This document shows, in pieces, positions 10,355-23,182 of a stretch of DNA of 64,000 nt. Position 1 is the first letter of the stretch, and each line of letters starts with the position of its first letter. Below the pieces are notes generated by a model. That model did not search any database and was not told the origin of the DNA. It saw only the letters and a program-made list of their open reading frames with translations. A program made the translations under genes and the position numbers. This stretch comes from Petunia secreta (taxonomy: Eukaryota > Streptophyta > Magnoliopsida > Solanales > Solanaceae): assembly GCA_029990175.1 (NCBI GenBank), contig JARKIP010000064.1:10620001-10684000 (forward strand), in the 5' to 3' direction.

Positions 10355-12340
10355 ATGGCGAGGACGCGAGCATCCTCAGCCAGGAGGGCTGCATCTTCTA
10401 CACCCGCGTCTGCGGGAGAGCCATCAGCACCTACGCAGCCGCCAGCTGCTAAGAAGACTCGGGCAGGTTGCCCGTCAGCCACTAGGCAGGACACAGCTAT
10501 CCCTGCGGTGTCCGCAGCGACTCTGTCAGCATCTATTCCCCCTGTGCCTGCTGTTGTGCCAGGCACCGTTGTGATCTCTTCAGAGGAGTATATGAGACTG
10601 ATGGCCTTGTCTAGCCATCAGGTCCCTGTCAGAGATGATGTTGCAGCTCCTGTTTCGGCTCCTCAGCCGACCACACCTGTTATGAGCACGCCTACTTCTG
10701 AGGTTGCTCCTGATCATATTGCCCAGCCTTCTGCTTCTGCTCCTCAGGCAGGTCCTGTTATTTCTACTCCTCCTATGGGCACTGAGGAGGTTGCCAAGAG
10801 GATAGAGTCATTCATGAAGCTTCAGCCTCCAGAGTTCGACGGTACCTCAGCTACATGTACTGCCCAGAGGTACATTCAGAAGTGTGAGAAGATTTTGGCA
10901 GTTCTTGGTACTAGAGACACCTTAGGGGTGCAGTGTGCTTCTTTCAGATTATCGGGAGATGTGGAGACATGGTGGGTCTCCATGATGCGGCAGAGGTCTA
11001 GTGACCTCCCTCCTTTGTCTTGGGCTGAGTTCGTGTCTATGTTCATGAGCAGGTTCGTGCCCCAGAGTCAGCACGATGCTCAGAGGCGCGAGTTTGAGGG
11101 GCTGAGGCAGGGAAACCTGTCTGTTTCAGAGTATGACACCAGGTTCTTGTGGTTGTCTCAGTTTACGCCGGCAATGGTTGCTCAGGAGAGGGACAAGGTC
11201 CTCCGGTTTGTTGAGGGTCTTCATCCCCGCTTGCAGGTAGCTGTTGCCCCTGATATGGGCAACAAGTCATATTTTGAGATAGTTGATGTGGCGCGGCGGA
11301 TGGAGGATATCTTTGCCAGGGCTGACGCGGAGAGGGCGGCCAAGAGATCGCGTCAGTCTGGTGGGTATAGTGGATCCGCTCAGAGGAGTCAGGGTCATCA
11401 GGGCCGTTCTCAGTCTAGGCCCCAGGCTGCTGCTTTGCCTGCCCAGGATTTTTCTTCAGAGACCCCGAGGCCTCAGTCATCCCAGAGGCGGGGTGGCTCT
11501 TCGCAGTCTGGTCCGCCGCAGTGCGGGAGGTGCCATCAGAGGCATCATGGGAGGTGTTCGTCTGGAGGTGGTCATGGCAGAGGTGGTAGAGGCGGTAGAG
11601 GAGGTAGAGGTGATGGATGTTTTGAGTGTGGGTCTCCGGAGCACTATGTCAGGAGTTGCCCTTATGTTTCATCAGGTCGCCAGGGATCTGCAGCTATGGT
11701 ACCATCTGGTCCTCAGTCCGCCAGGCCCGTTTCTCAGATTCCTCCTAGACAGCAGTCTCAGAGAGCTCCGGGTTCAGGAGGCTCGGCGCAGGTCTATGCT
11801 ATGACTCGTCAGGATGTTGAGGCATCCAATGATGTCATCACAGGTATTATTTCTGTCTGTGGCCGCGATGCTTATGCTCTTATTGATCCGGGGTGTACCT
11901 ATTCGTATGTGTCGCCGGGATTTGCCCCTTGCTTGGGCAGGGATCTGGTCTTCTTAGATGATCCCTTTATGGTTGCCACCCCTGTCGGGTCTTCTATATG
12001 TGTAGATAGGGGTTATCGCCAGTGTATGATCTCCATCTGTGGTGTAGAGTCCTTAGTGGACCTGATGCTGCTCGATATGTCTGATTTCGATGTCATTATG
12101 GGCATGGATTGGCTGGCTTCCTGTCATGCGACTTTGGATTGCCATGCCAAGTCTGTGACGATCGGGGCAGAGGGTGAGTCTCGGGTTGTATGGAGAGGTT
12201 CCAGGCCTTCTCCGAAGAGTAGGATCATTTCTTTCTTGGAGGCGCAGAGGATGATATCTAGTGGGTGCGAGGGATATATTGCTTCAGTTCGGGGTGTCCG
12301 GGCAGAGGAGTTATCCCTTGATAGAGTTCCGGTTGTTGTG
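10355..12340 (+). pseudogene. gag-pro: Tekay gag-protease (frame broken at its 3' end)
   Basis: The start is taken at the ATG at 10355 (MARTRASSARRA). Residues about 1-150 are an Ala/Pro-rich leader. The retrotransposon gag capsid domain spans about 195-300 (SGDVETWWVSMM through DKVLRFVEGLHP). A Gln/Ser/Gly-rich tract leads to one zinc knuckle, CFECGSPEHYVRSC, near residue 421. The aspartic protease site near 510 reads LIDPGCTYSYVS, so the usual DSG is DPG, a variant I believe is common in plant Ty3 elements. The frame should run into pol but changes near 12337, consistent with loss of one base, so Gag-Pro would be made without RT. Confidence 0.9.
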
Positions 12341-15300
12341 AGTATCCGGATGTGTTTCCTGATGATTTGCTGGGTTTGCCGCCTATGCGGGAGATAGAGT
12401 TTTGCATTGATCTATTGCCAGGCACTCAGCCTAAATCTATTCCCCCGTATCGTATGGCTCCTGTTGAGTTGAGGGAGCTGAAGGAGCAGATTCAGGATTT
12501 GCTCGATAAGGGCTTCATTAGGCCTAGTGTGTCTCCATGGGGTGCCCCGGTATTATTTGTGAAGAAGAAGGATGGCTCTATGCGGATGTGTATTGATTAC
12601 CGGCAGCTGAATAAGGTTACTATCAAGAATAGGTATCCTTTGCCGCGTATTGATGATTTGTTTGATCAGCTTCAGAGTGCTACCTTCTTCTCGAAGATTG
12701 ATTTGAGGTCGGGGTATCATCAGTTGAGGATTCGGTCCGAGGACGTTTCCAAGACTCCTTTTCGTACCCGATATGGCCACTATGAGTTTCTGGTGATGTC
12801 TTTCGGGCTTACGAATGCCCCAGCTGCTTTCATGGATCTGATGAACTGAGTGTTCAAGGCCTACCTTGACTCCTTCGTCATTGTGTTTATCGATGATATC
12901 TTGGTTTATTCGAGGAGCAGGGAGGAGCATGAGCAGCATTTGAGAGTTGTTCTTCGGACTCTGAGGGATCAGCAGTTGTATGCCAAATTCTCCAAGTGTG
13001 AATTTTGGCTCAGTTCTGTATCTTTCCTAGGTCACGTGGTGACCAAGGATGGGGTGTGTGTTGATCCGAAGAAGATAGAGGCCGTTCAGAGTTGGCCTAG
13101 GCCTACTTCTCCTACAGAGATTCGGAGTTTCTTAGGCTTGGCAGGTTATTATCGGCGGTTCGTCGAGGGGTTTTCTTCTATTTCAGCACCTCTGACGAAG
13201 TTGACCCAGAAGAATGTTCCTTTCCTGTGGTCCGATGCCTGTGAGTCTAGCTTTCAGAAGCTTAAGACTCTGTTGACTTCAGCGCCAGTGTTGGCCTTGC
13301 CTAGTGGATCCGGAGGATTCACCGTATATTGTGATGCTTCGGGTGTTGGCCTGGGTAGCGTTCTGATGCAGGAGGGTAAGGTGATAGCTTATGCCTCGAG
13401 ACAGCTGAAGGTCCATGAGAAGAATTATCCTGTCCATGATTTGGAGCTGTTAGCTGTCGTGTTTGCACTGAAGTTGTGGAGGCACTATCTTTATGGCGAG
13501 CCATGTGAGATATTCACCGATCATAAGAGTCTCCAGTACTTGTTCACTCAGAAGGACTTGAACGGGAGACAACGCCGCTGGTTAGAGCTGCTGAAGGATT
13601 ATGATCTTTCTATCCGGTATCATCCCGGAAAGGCTAATGTTGTAGCCGATGCCTTGAGTAAAAAGTCCATGGGTAGCCTCGCCTATCTTGATGCTGATAT
13701 GAGGCCGTTGGCCCGTGAGTTGCAGGCTTTGTCCATTAGTGGGGTTCGGTTTGATGATTCTGTTCCAGGCCGGGTGCTTGCATATGTGGGGTCTCAGTCG
13801 TCTTTAGCTTCCCAGATTCGGGAAAGGCAGTTCGAGGATCCTTATCTGAGAGATCTCTGGGACAGGGTCCTGAGTGGGGGAGTGTCCTCGTTCGTGATTG
13901 GTGATGATGGTGCTTTGCGGCTTAACGGCCGGGTATGTGTTCCAGCCATTGTGGAGCTGAGGCAGATGATTTTGGCAGAGGCTCACAGTTCGAGATATTC
14001 CATTCATCCGGGTACTGCGAAGATGTATCATGATCTTCGAGAGCTGTATTGGTGGAAAGGGATGAAGAGGGATATTGCTGATTATGTATCTCGGTGTTTG
14101 AATTGCCAGCAGGTGAAGTATGAGCACCGGAGGCCAGCCGGGGTGACCCAGTCTATGCCCATTCCCGAGTGGAAATGGGAGCAGATCACTATGGATTTCG
14201 TAGTTGGTTTGCCGCTGACCGTGGGTAAGCATGATTCGGTGTGGGTAGTAGTTGATCGACTGACGAAGTCAGCTCACTTCATTCCAGTGAGGACTACTTA
14301 TACCTCGGAGCGTCTGGCTCGTATCTTCATTGAGCAGATTGTGAGATTGCATGGTGCTCCTGTTTCTATCATTTCTGACCGAGGTGCTCAGTTCACAGCT
14401 CAGTTTTGGAGATCTTTTAAGAGAGAGCTGGGTACTCGGGTCGATCTCAGCACTGCATTTCACCCGCAGACTGATGGCCAGTCTGAGCGGACCATTCAGA
14501 TCCTCGAGGATATGTTGAGGGCGTGTGCTATTGATTTTGGAGGCCATTGGGATAGCCATTTGCCGCTAGCAGAGTTTGCGTATAATAATAGCTATCAGGC
14601 TTCTATCCAGATGGCTCCGTTTGAGGCATTGTATGGTCGGAGATGTCGCTCGCCTATTGGTTGGTTCGAGTCTGGTGAGGTCCAGGTGTTGGAGCCCGAT
14701 TTGGTGCAGCAGACCTTAGATAAGGTCCGGGTTATTCAGGATCGACTCCGCACGGCTCAGAGCCGGCAGATATTGTATGCAGATCGGAGGCGGAGAGATC
14801 TTGAGTTCATGGTTGGGGACCGGGTATTCCTCAGAGTGTCGCCCATGAAGGGTGTTATGAGATTTGGGAAGAAAGGCAAGCTCGGACCTAGGTTCATTGG
14901 GCCTTTTGAGATATTGGATCGCGTTGGCGCCGTTGCTTATAGACTGGCTTTGCCTCCCTCTCTGTCTGTTCATCCGGTGTTCCATGTGTCCATGCTCCGG
15001 AAGTATGTTCACGATCTGTCTCATGTGATCGATATGGCTTCCGTGGAGGTAGATGGCGACTTAGCTTATTCGGAGGAGCCTATTGCTATTGTGGCTAGAG
15101 AGGTCCGTAAGATAAGATCGAAGGTGATCCCGCTTGTGAGATTTCAGTGGGGGCATCACTCCATTGCCGAGGCCACTTGGGAGCTTGAGTCCGAGATGCG
15201 TGAGAGGCATCCGCGCTTGTTCGATGATTCAGGTATGAAATCCTTGTATTTTCTAAGCCTAAATTTGACTTTTTTAAGTTTTATTGATTTCGGGTTGTAC

Positions 15301-15357
15301 CGAGGGGTCCTCGAAATCCATGCCAGCTCCGTGGCTAGTGTGTGGATCCTACCTTAG
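12341..15357 (+). pseudogene. pol: Tekay pol: RT, RNase H, integrase, chromodomain-like tail
   Basis: The frame is open from 12341 to a TGA at 12847-12849, then from 12850 to 15357. The TGA falls in a conserved RT segment between MDLMN and VFKAY; a CGA-to-TGA change is the simplest origin. RT catalytic box FIDDILVYS near 12890. RNase H: YCDASGVGLGSVL, ELLAVVFAL, TDHKSLQYL, NVVADALSKK. Integrase: HHCC finger from HSSRYSIHPG to CLNCQQ, then the DDE residues in MDFVVGLP, SDRGAQFT and SERTIQ, all present. The end (IPLVRFQWGHHSIAEATWE to RHPRLF) is a chromodomain-like targeting module. Only the two lesions named prevent expression. Confidence 0.92.
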
Positions 15358-15388
15358 ACTTAGGCTCGTCCGAGGACGGCCGAGAGTC

Positions 15389-15400
15389 TAAGGGGGGTTG
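15389..15400 (+). promoter_or_regulatory. Polypurine tract of the Tekay element
   Basis: TAAGGGGGGTTG lies two bases before the 3' LTR start at 15403. The purine run primes plus-strand DNA synthesis. Confidence 0.8.
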
Positions 15401-15402
15401 AA

Positions 15403-18230
15403 TGTAACGACCCTCAAATAGTCGTTACGGGATCCGGGACCTCGATTTGCGTGTCGACAGTCCCTAAAGCTCCATTAGGTCATTTATGACCCGTCTGTGA
15501 AATCTGAGTCGAAACGGAGTCCGTTTGATAGGTTTTCGAGAAAAGGATCCGTTTATGAAATTTCGGAAAGGAATTTGGGGTTTCGATAGGTCGTTTTGAG
15601 TAAACGAACCCCGATAGAAAATCCGAGCGCACCGTTAGGTCCGTCTCGTCATTTATGATATGTAGCAACCTTCAAAATTAAAAACGGACCTCGTTTGATA
15701 GGACTTTTGATAAAGTCCCCGTTTCAGAAGTTTAAAAGAGTTAAAAGAGGTTTCCGAGCTCGATTTGAGCAAATGAGTTCCGATAAGAGATCCGAAAGTT
15801 CCGTTAGGTTCGTATAGTCATTTGTGACTTGTAGCAACTTTCGGAATTGGATTCCGAGGTCGTTTGGTTAAATTTCGCTATTTTGGCGAAAGTCGAAAAT
15901 TGAACCTTTGCCGTGGGACCCACTTTTTGAGTTCTGGAGGTCCGAATTGAGTTCCGTCTTGACGAGCATGTCACCGAAGTATTTTATGACTTGTGTGCAA
16001 AATTTGGGATCATTCCGAGCTTCGTAGGATCCCGTTTTGCCCCTAAAACAGTAGAAAATCTGGTGCGACTTTTCTGTTCTGTTTTGGCGCAAACAGCCGG
16101 ATAAAAGCTGATTTTTTGGCCAATCCGTAATGAATTAGGAAAAACTCAAAACATGAAAGTTGTAGCCCTTTGGGTTGTAGTTCTAATGGCACTGGGTTCA
16201 GGTCATTTGGACATTCCTATCAAAAGTTATGATTTTTTCAAAAGAAGCTATCACAGAGGCAAAAACTGCTATAAAAAGGCCATTTCGGGCCATTTCGGTT
16301 CATAACTTATAAAAATCATTTGGTGAGCTCTTGAGGCGATTTTTGGGTATTTCTTGAAGACTAAATCATACTTACACTTAAGGTAAGCCCTTTCAATCCA
16401 TCTTTATGTTGATTAACACAAGAATCAAAGGGTTGATTCTTGGAAATGGTTTAGAACCCTAGATTCTTAAGAATTGGGGAAAGACATCGAGCAAGGCTCG
16501 CATGTGGAATCTAAGTGTACTTTTGGACTCACGGGAGCGTGGGGAGTCCGAAAAAGTATATTTTGTAAATTTAAGGATCGGCCCTACCCGGGGGCATTTT
16601 GGTAATTTTTACCCTAGGATGCCTATAGGCTTAAATAGCTATAATTGAGCACTCATATGTGCTATATCTTGTCTTAATAGACCTAGTGGAGAGTCCTTCG
16701 CGGACAAGGCGAGCGGGAAAGGAGATTCTCCCGGCATTTGAGCCCGAATTTCGAGGTAAGTGAGACTTGACCTCTATTGTGCTTGTGGACTCTTCCTTCA
16801 TGCTAGTATGCTTCATGTACGCATATATATACCTAACAATGGTTAGGATTAATGATGTGAATTACTTGCTATTATCGTTTGTTATAAATAGCGAGATTGT
16901 GACTCGACCGAGGTATGTGCCGGTCTAAACGCTACGTCGAGGTAGCTTAAATTTATATCGTAGTAACGCTTGCTACGCCATGCTTAGATAGCAAGAACTT
17001 GGGACATGGCCGAGGATGTTGCCGGCATGTCATGATAAATGTCTTGCCGAGGATTTTGCCGGCTTTTGTATGATATTGGTACTTGATTTGTTCACGTGCC
17101 GGGTTGGGTAGTGCTGTCTATACGTAACCTTGGGTTGGACGACATGGGAGTAGGGATTGTACCCCCAAACTGTGGTCGGGTTAACCTTCGCCTTACGTTC
17201 ATCTAGCATAACCAACCTGGGTTACGGTGACTGTGAAATATTATCGTTATTAATATTTCTGTTATTATTTCTGTTATTGTTATTAATGTCGTGGATATTA
17301 ATACTGTTAGAGGGACACTTGACAGGGGGTGTGGTGTCGCCTATACTATGAGATGTGTCACACTTGACAGGGGGTGTGGTGTGGACACTTGATCTTTGAG
17401 ATGTGACACACTTGACAGGGGGTGTGGTGTGGTCACTTGATTTATTGAGATACGACGCACTTGACAGGGGGTGTGGTGCGATCGTAGACAGATTTGAGAT
17501 GAGCCAACGACTACGGGTCGTTGGTCTACTTATTCATGATTGTGATAGTGACTTCGGGTCACGGTATATGGTTGATACTTAGTAGTGGTGTTGCTAGTCC
17601 ATCGTAGGTCTAGGTTAGTCGGCACGGGAGTAGAGATTGGACCTCCAAACCGCCGCTGAGTTGACCTATGCCTTACGTTGGATGGACATAATCCTTGAGA
17701 CTTCTGGTTACTACTTGTGTGTATGGAATGTGTTACATCTATTTGTGATTTCACTACTTTATTGTATGATTACTATAGTATGTTGTTGCTTATGATGCAT
17801 GTAGCGACTTGTCCCGCAAGGGTACCTTAGCGGGCCTGTCGGTGATCTTACTGGGCTTCGGCTCATAAGTTACTCCGCTACGTGCGCAGGTCCTTCATCC
17901 AGTCAGCAGCCCGGACGTTAGCGGTTCCCGAGGCTTCTGAGACTTTTGATTGAGGTGAGCCGACCACACAGACCGTGGTGGCATACCGCCGGAGTCACTT
18001 AGAGATAGGACTCAGATTTCTTTGATGTATATTCATACTTTATCGAGTCACTCTTAGAATACTCTAATTTTTTTTGTGGATATATTCTTTTGGACTTCAC
18101 CCTTTTATATTTATATATCCATTTATGATCTTTTCACATTATTGTTCTTTTCCGCATCTTGTTTCATTGGTTCGCCTAGGCAAATGTTGTTTAGGTGCCA
18201 TCACGAGCCCTTGGAAATTGGGTCGTGACA
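15403..18230 (+). repeat. 3' LTR of the Tekay-type element
   Basis: 2,828 bp, colinear with the 5' LTR, with about 50 differences counted by eye including two single-base indels. Ends GGGTCGTGACA and is followed by the CAAAA duplication. Confidence 0.95.
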
Positions 18231-18235
18231 CAAAA
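18231..18235. repeat. Target site duplication CAAAA, right copy
   Basis: Matches 7313-7317 exactly and proves that the two LTRs belong to one insertion. Confidence 0.95.
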
Positions 18236-18512
18236 TTTTTTCAAGGAGCTACTTTTTTCAATTTCTTCCCCACAACAGAAAAACAGCTTCTGCTGCCACT
18301 CAAAAGCACTTATTTTCCTTTAGAAACTTGGCCAAACAATGCAAAGTTTTATAATAAGTACTTCTGACTTCCCAAAAGCTTGGCCAAACAGGCTTTTAGA
18401 CGAACCCGGGCCAACCTACTATTTGCAACTAATGCATGTCCTAACACTTACATAAAAATGGTACTTCGTGTTGAGTTACAAAAACTTTAGCGTAAAGAAT
18501 GTGGCAAATATG
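18236..18512. other. Non-coding flank, possibly an old MITE remnant
   Basis: No gene. The motif TTGGCCAAAC occurs twice (near 18329 and 18374), and the sequence resembles short non-autonomous repeats common in Solanaceae. I could not define inverted ends or a target duplication. Confidence 0.3.
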
Positions 18513-18701
18513 CAGAGGTAGATCTAGAATTTGAACCGTATGGATTTTAAATTTTAGGATAATGATCTTAAGAGCAAGTTACTGGGTTCCTGACTTGATT
18601 TTTGTATATATTTAATAAATTTTTTAACACAAATATATTAATTGCGCAAAACCTACTGGGTTCCACCGAATCCCGCTTCTCATGCTCTACATCTGCCACT
18701 A
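18513..18701 (+). mobile_element. hAT-type MITE, 189 bp, with 8 bp target duplication
   Basis: CAAATATG flanks the element at 18505-18512 and 18702-18709. The ends are imperfect inverted repeats (CAGAGGTAGATCTAG against TAGTGGCAGATGTAG read from the right, 11 of 15 matching). The 8 bp duplication and size fit a hAT-derived MITE. It encodes nothing. Confidence 0.7.
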
Positions 18702-18709
18702 CAAATATG

Positions 18710-19221
18710 TATGTTTATAAGTAGTACTTGAAAGTAATGGCAGAGGGGATGACCTCAAAGCCTTTGAGGACCCGATCACTGATTACCTTACAAGGAAGGC
18801 GTCGAGGATGTCGCCAACTCAGGTAGAGAGAATGATATGGGTGGCCTCTTAACCGTGCCCTATGACTCCTTTGGCGCGCCCTGTGGTGCCCAAGCAAACC
18901 TCCAAATGCCAGAGTCACGGACAGGCCCATGATTTTGGCTACGCCGATATATCTATACGTATTTGTGTAAGTCGTCCCACTGGCTGAGCATCCAGAGCGC
19001 AACAAGCATATGGTGCGCACTAAGTCCGCCTGGAGCCATCGCCCGTGGGTCAAGGCGCCGCACATGAGCGTGTGTACACAACAAGCAGACAACGACCCCA
19101 TGCCACTATCCTACAATGCATGCGCTCAGTGCCCCGAGCTCTGCATCTTGTGCGCGCGCCATGAAGACGTAGACAAGGATGCAGCCCATCCAAGTCCCGC
19201 ACACCATTGTAAATATAGAAA
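18710..19221. other. GC-richer island of unknown origin
   Basis: About 18730-19205 is clearly richer in G+C than its AT-rich surroundings and has reading frames of 80-128 codons on both strands, none with a recognisable domain. It may be an LTR or gag fragment of an unrecognised element. No function is assigned. Confidence 0.3.
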
Positions 19222-19700
19222 TGTTAATTTCAATTATGTATTTTCAATATGATTTTTATTTATATCAACTCCAAGGACTTTGGTTTATTATTTAAGAGCA
19301 TATATAGGGGATGAAGTATTCGAATCTTTGTAAGCTGCTTTCATAATTCTGCTGTGGTGACTCTCCCCATCGATACCATGTTGGCGATTTTGTAATCGAT
19401 GGATTTCATAATGCAAGCAAATTTCAATAACTCTCTCAATTACTTAACTTTGTATAATGTGATTGTAATCGATTTATCCGAACGACACAAAGTCTAGCCT
19501 AGCCTAGCATGCGGAGAGGGTGATCAGTTGAGATGTTACGTCACCTTTTTTTCAATCTCAAGAAGGCACCATGTAACAATTTGTATGTTGTCTATTATCT
19601 TTCTTCAATACGTAGAATATGTAAACAGGCATAATTGTGCATGCCCTCCTTACAATGTCAAATAAAAGCAACATATACTAGGAGTAATATATTATTCAAG
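19222..19700 (+). repeat. Host tandem repeat unit 1 (empty)
   Basis: About 479 bp, beginning GTTAATTTCAATTATG and running into the next unit at 19701. It carries uninterrupted versions of two sites that are filled in other units: GAGATGTTACGTCACC near 19529 (copia target) and the T-run followed by CAATCTCAAGAAGG near 19550 (Helitron-like target). Confidence 0.85.
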
Positions 19701-19997
19701 GTTAATTTCAATTCTGTATTTTCAATATGATTTATATCAACTCCAAGGACTTTGGTTTATTATTTAAGAGCATATATAGGGGTGAAGTATTCGAATCTTA
19801 GCAAGCTGCTTTCACATTTCTGCTCTGGTGTCTCTCTCCCTCGACACCACATTGACATTCTTGTAATCGATGAATTTCGTAATGCAAGCAAATTTCCATA
19901 ACTCTCTCAATTACTTAACTTTGTACATTGTGATTGAAATCGATTTACCCAAACGTCATTAGAAGTCTAGCCTAGCGTGCGGAGAGGGCGATCAGTT

Positions 19998-20002
19998 GAG
20001 AT
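19998..20002. repeat. Copia target duplication GAGAT, unit 2 left copy
   Basis: GAGAT precedes the solo LTR and is repeated at 20200-20204. The same pentamer flanks the copia elements of units 3 and 4 (23683-23687 with 29921-29925; 33509-33513 with 40205-40209). Confidence 0.9.
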
Positions 20003-20199
20003 TAATGAAGGTTATTAATGTAAATTTATATATTAGGAGATTAGGTTAATTATGTATTGGACCAAGCCTATTCTATTAGGATAACTTAGGGACCAAGTTA
20101 GAGTTCTATTTTCTTCTTATATATATATATGGTTATTTCATTAATGAAAAAGGTGAGAATTTCACCCAATATTTTTTTTCTCTTGTTTAGCTTTTAGTA
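20003..20199 (+). repeat. Solo LTR of the copia element
   Basis: 197 bp, TAATGAAGG to CTTTTAGTA, flanked by GAGAT on both sides. It is colinear with the 198 bp LTRs at 23688-23885 and 33514-33711. Homologous recombination between the two LTRs of one element explains the loss of the internal region. It lacks the Pack-MULE found in the 3' LTRs. Confidence 0.9.
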
Positions 20200-20774
20200 G
20201 AGATGTTACGTCGTCTTTTCTTACAAATAGTCTTAGGACCCGCGCATCGCGCGGAGAATTTGCACTTATGAAATAAATAATCTCATCAAATTATTATTAT
20301 TATTTGGTTCTTTTAGTAAATTCGTTCATATTACTTTACTAAATTTTTCATCTGTCATTTTTTTTCCTTTTCCGCTATTACATTATCCACCTTTTTATAT
20401 AATATATCACATACATTTTTCTATTTTCTTATTTATTAGTTTTACTTTAAAACAATTGCATGTATATATTTCCCAATAACTCTATTTTAGTTTATTTATA
20501 GTTGAAATAATTTTTTTTTCTTTTCAACATTTTTCCCATTGCTTTCATTTATCAAATTTATTAAAAAAATATTCTCCTATATATTTTATCTTTTTTTTAA
20601 CATTATCTCTATTTATTTTAGCTTTCAAAGCTGTTTTTAGTTTTATTTATCAATAATTTAGATACATGATCTTTCTCCACAAGAGTTCAACTTTGAAATG
20701 TAATCTCTACACTACCGCCTATAGCTAATTATATGATCAAAGTAGTGGATTGATGATTAGTCCTGCACCCTCTC

Positions 20775-20800
20775 ACTTTCACGCACATGCGTGAAAGTGT
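20775..20800. repeat. Perfect 12 bp inverted repeat inside the Helitron-like segment
   Basis: CACTTTCACGCA and TGCGTGAAAGTG separated by two bases. The second copy of the segment has the same structure near 30504-30529, with one arm altered by a single base. Confidence 0.85.
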
Positions 20801-23179
20801 TAGTTTAATTTATTTATTTGATTATTATTGATTTTCATATTTCATATAGAATTTTACTACTCATATCGTAGTATGATGAAAATCAAATAACAAATTGTTT
20901 CTAGCAATGAGCTTTCTTTCCAACATCTCTTCAACTTTTCTCTGGCCTCTATCAATTCCTCATTTTTGTTAGAAAATGCACAAACATGAATGTACATATA
21001 TATAAACATATCAAAAAGTAATACTTCTACTTATTATTTGTACAGAAGGTCACGCTAAGTATGAATCTGCATTTTAATATGGTTATTATTGTAAAAATTA
21101 TTAATGTCTTTTGTTTACATGTCCTATAAAAAGTTCTAATATGAAACTCCCCATAGTCCTCCAAGATACATGAAATAAATTAGTAAGTTAAAGGAGGTAG
21201 CTATATTTTTAAAACGTGAGCAGATAACATATTTAAAAAATAAATTCTAGATAAAGTTGATTATAATAACTAATTTTTAATAAAAATTACACTAAAACTT
21301 GCCAAACTGCATCAATAACATTTACCTCATCGTTAAAATTAACATGTCAACCCAAAAAAAAAAAAAAGAATACATAAAGCAAACAATAAGCTTTTTATTG
21401 AAAATTGACGAAGAGCTTGTTATCATCGGGATTCTTCAAGAACATCTTATACATTATACATAAATAGTGTAAGAAACAATTAATCCTGCAAAGACATCAT
21501 AAATTACCAATAAAATATAAAATTTATTTCCGCCTAGGATTATCCGTGAACAATAAATGCTAGGAGTATTAAACAAACTATGTATGAGAACAAATCTATT
21601 ACGACGTACAATATATAAGAAGTCTCCAGCACATCACTTTGATTCTGCACATGAACAAATTGGAGACAATTGGAGATGATCAAGAAATAAAATTATGAAA
21701 TCTAGACGAATCTTATGATTAACCTGGGTAATAGGATCATCGATGAACAATAAATGTTAGGAGAATTAGACAAACTCTCTATGAGCATAAATCCATCACG
21801 ACGTGTATATATAAGAAATCTTCATGACATTACTTTGATTCTGCACATGAAGAACATAGTAACCATGAATAAAATGGAGAAGATAATGGGAGATGATCAA
21901 GAAATAAAATATCAAATAAAATTATAAAATCTAGACGAATCTCTTGAGTAACCTGGTTAATAGGATCATCCATGAACAATAAATATTAGGAATATTAGAG
22001 AAATTATCTATGAGAACAAATTCATTACGATATACTATATATATAAAATCTCCGGGACATTACTTTGATTCTGCGTATGAAGAACGTAGCAACGATGAGC
22101 AAAATGGAGAAGGACAATTAGAGATGATCAAGAAATAAAATAACAAATCAAACTATAAAATCTAGATTAATCTTATGATTAACATGTGTAATATAATGAT
22201 TTCTATTCATCCTCGTATATTGACTCAGTTATTACCCATTTAGATTATATATAGTTTCAGAAAAATTGAGGGCATGATATATTTTAACTTCAATTCGAAT
22301 TCAAAAAATAAATACACATTTTCTTATCTTTAATTCAAATTTAAATTCAAATATTTTACCTCCATTATAATACTTTTATCTTTACCTAGGATAACACACT
22401 ACATGGTCATCCAATTTTTATCGAGAATTCTCTAAAACTATTAATGAGGGAGTTTTATTCAAGATTCCTAACCAATGGAAAAGTTCTAACCTTCCCGATT
22501 ATATATGATTAGATACTTTTAAGAAGATACTTATTATTTCATTAATATTAACAAATACTATTTCAATTAAAATTTTAACTTTCAAATGTAGATAATCATT
22601 TTCAATTATAGATTTTAAAGAATCTATAAAACTAACTTTTTAGATAGACATTCATATAAATTAGATTTACTATATTTCTGTTCAAACATCAATTAGTTGT
22701 TCAATAGGTTTAATATTTCAAAAAGTATTCTTTCTATTCAATTAAAGATAAACCTTATCTTTCAATTTGAAATTTCGTTATCATTCAAGTTTAGATTTTA
22801 TCCCTTAATTAAGAGGAATGAGATTTATCCTCTCATCCCAATTTTAAATTACTTGTTAATATTAACTTTTTCCGTATTTATTTTCAAAGTTGGACTTATC
22901 TAACTATATTTTTAGCTTCAAATTCAACTTTTAAAATTTCTATCATTCAATTTAAAATTTTATATCTTTAATAATTACACCGTGCTTGAAATACGGTAGA
23001 AGTTGATTTGATTAAAAATCATAAAAAATATTTATTTTATGTCTATTAAAATATGTACTTTATTTATATATGTGGCTATTTTTTCAATTTAAAAATCCAT
23101 ATTTCAATTTAAGATAATGGACAAATATTTTATCCTAATTTTTATCCTAACAACTTTAACTATCACAACTACTATCCTC

Positions 23180-23182
<3 letters not shown>

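Larger units (their letters stand above)
7318..18230 (+). mobile_element. Ty3/gypsy chromovirus, Tekay/Del type, near-complete
   Basis: Full structure: 5' LTR 7318-10146, initiator-Met primer site, gag-pro-pol, polypurine tract, 3' LTR 15403-18230, and CAAAA duplications. Pol order is protease, RT, RNase H, integrase, then a C-terminal chromodomain-like block; with LTRs near 2.8 kb this points to the Tekay/Del clade. By eye the LTRs differ at roughly 50 of 2,828 positions, about 2%, many of them C/T or G/A changes, so the insertion is young. Two lesions break the coding frame: a frame change near 12337 and a TGA at 12847. Confidence 0.95.

Noticed and set aside
10351..10566. Minus-strand and alternate-frame ORFs over Tekay gag-pol
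   Set aside because: Shadows of the real coding frame caused by its composition; no domains.
22697..22903. ORF present in both Helitron-like copies (also 32687-32893)
   Set aside because: Low-complexity translation of AT-rich DNA; conservation is explained by recent duplication.
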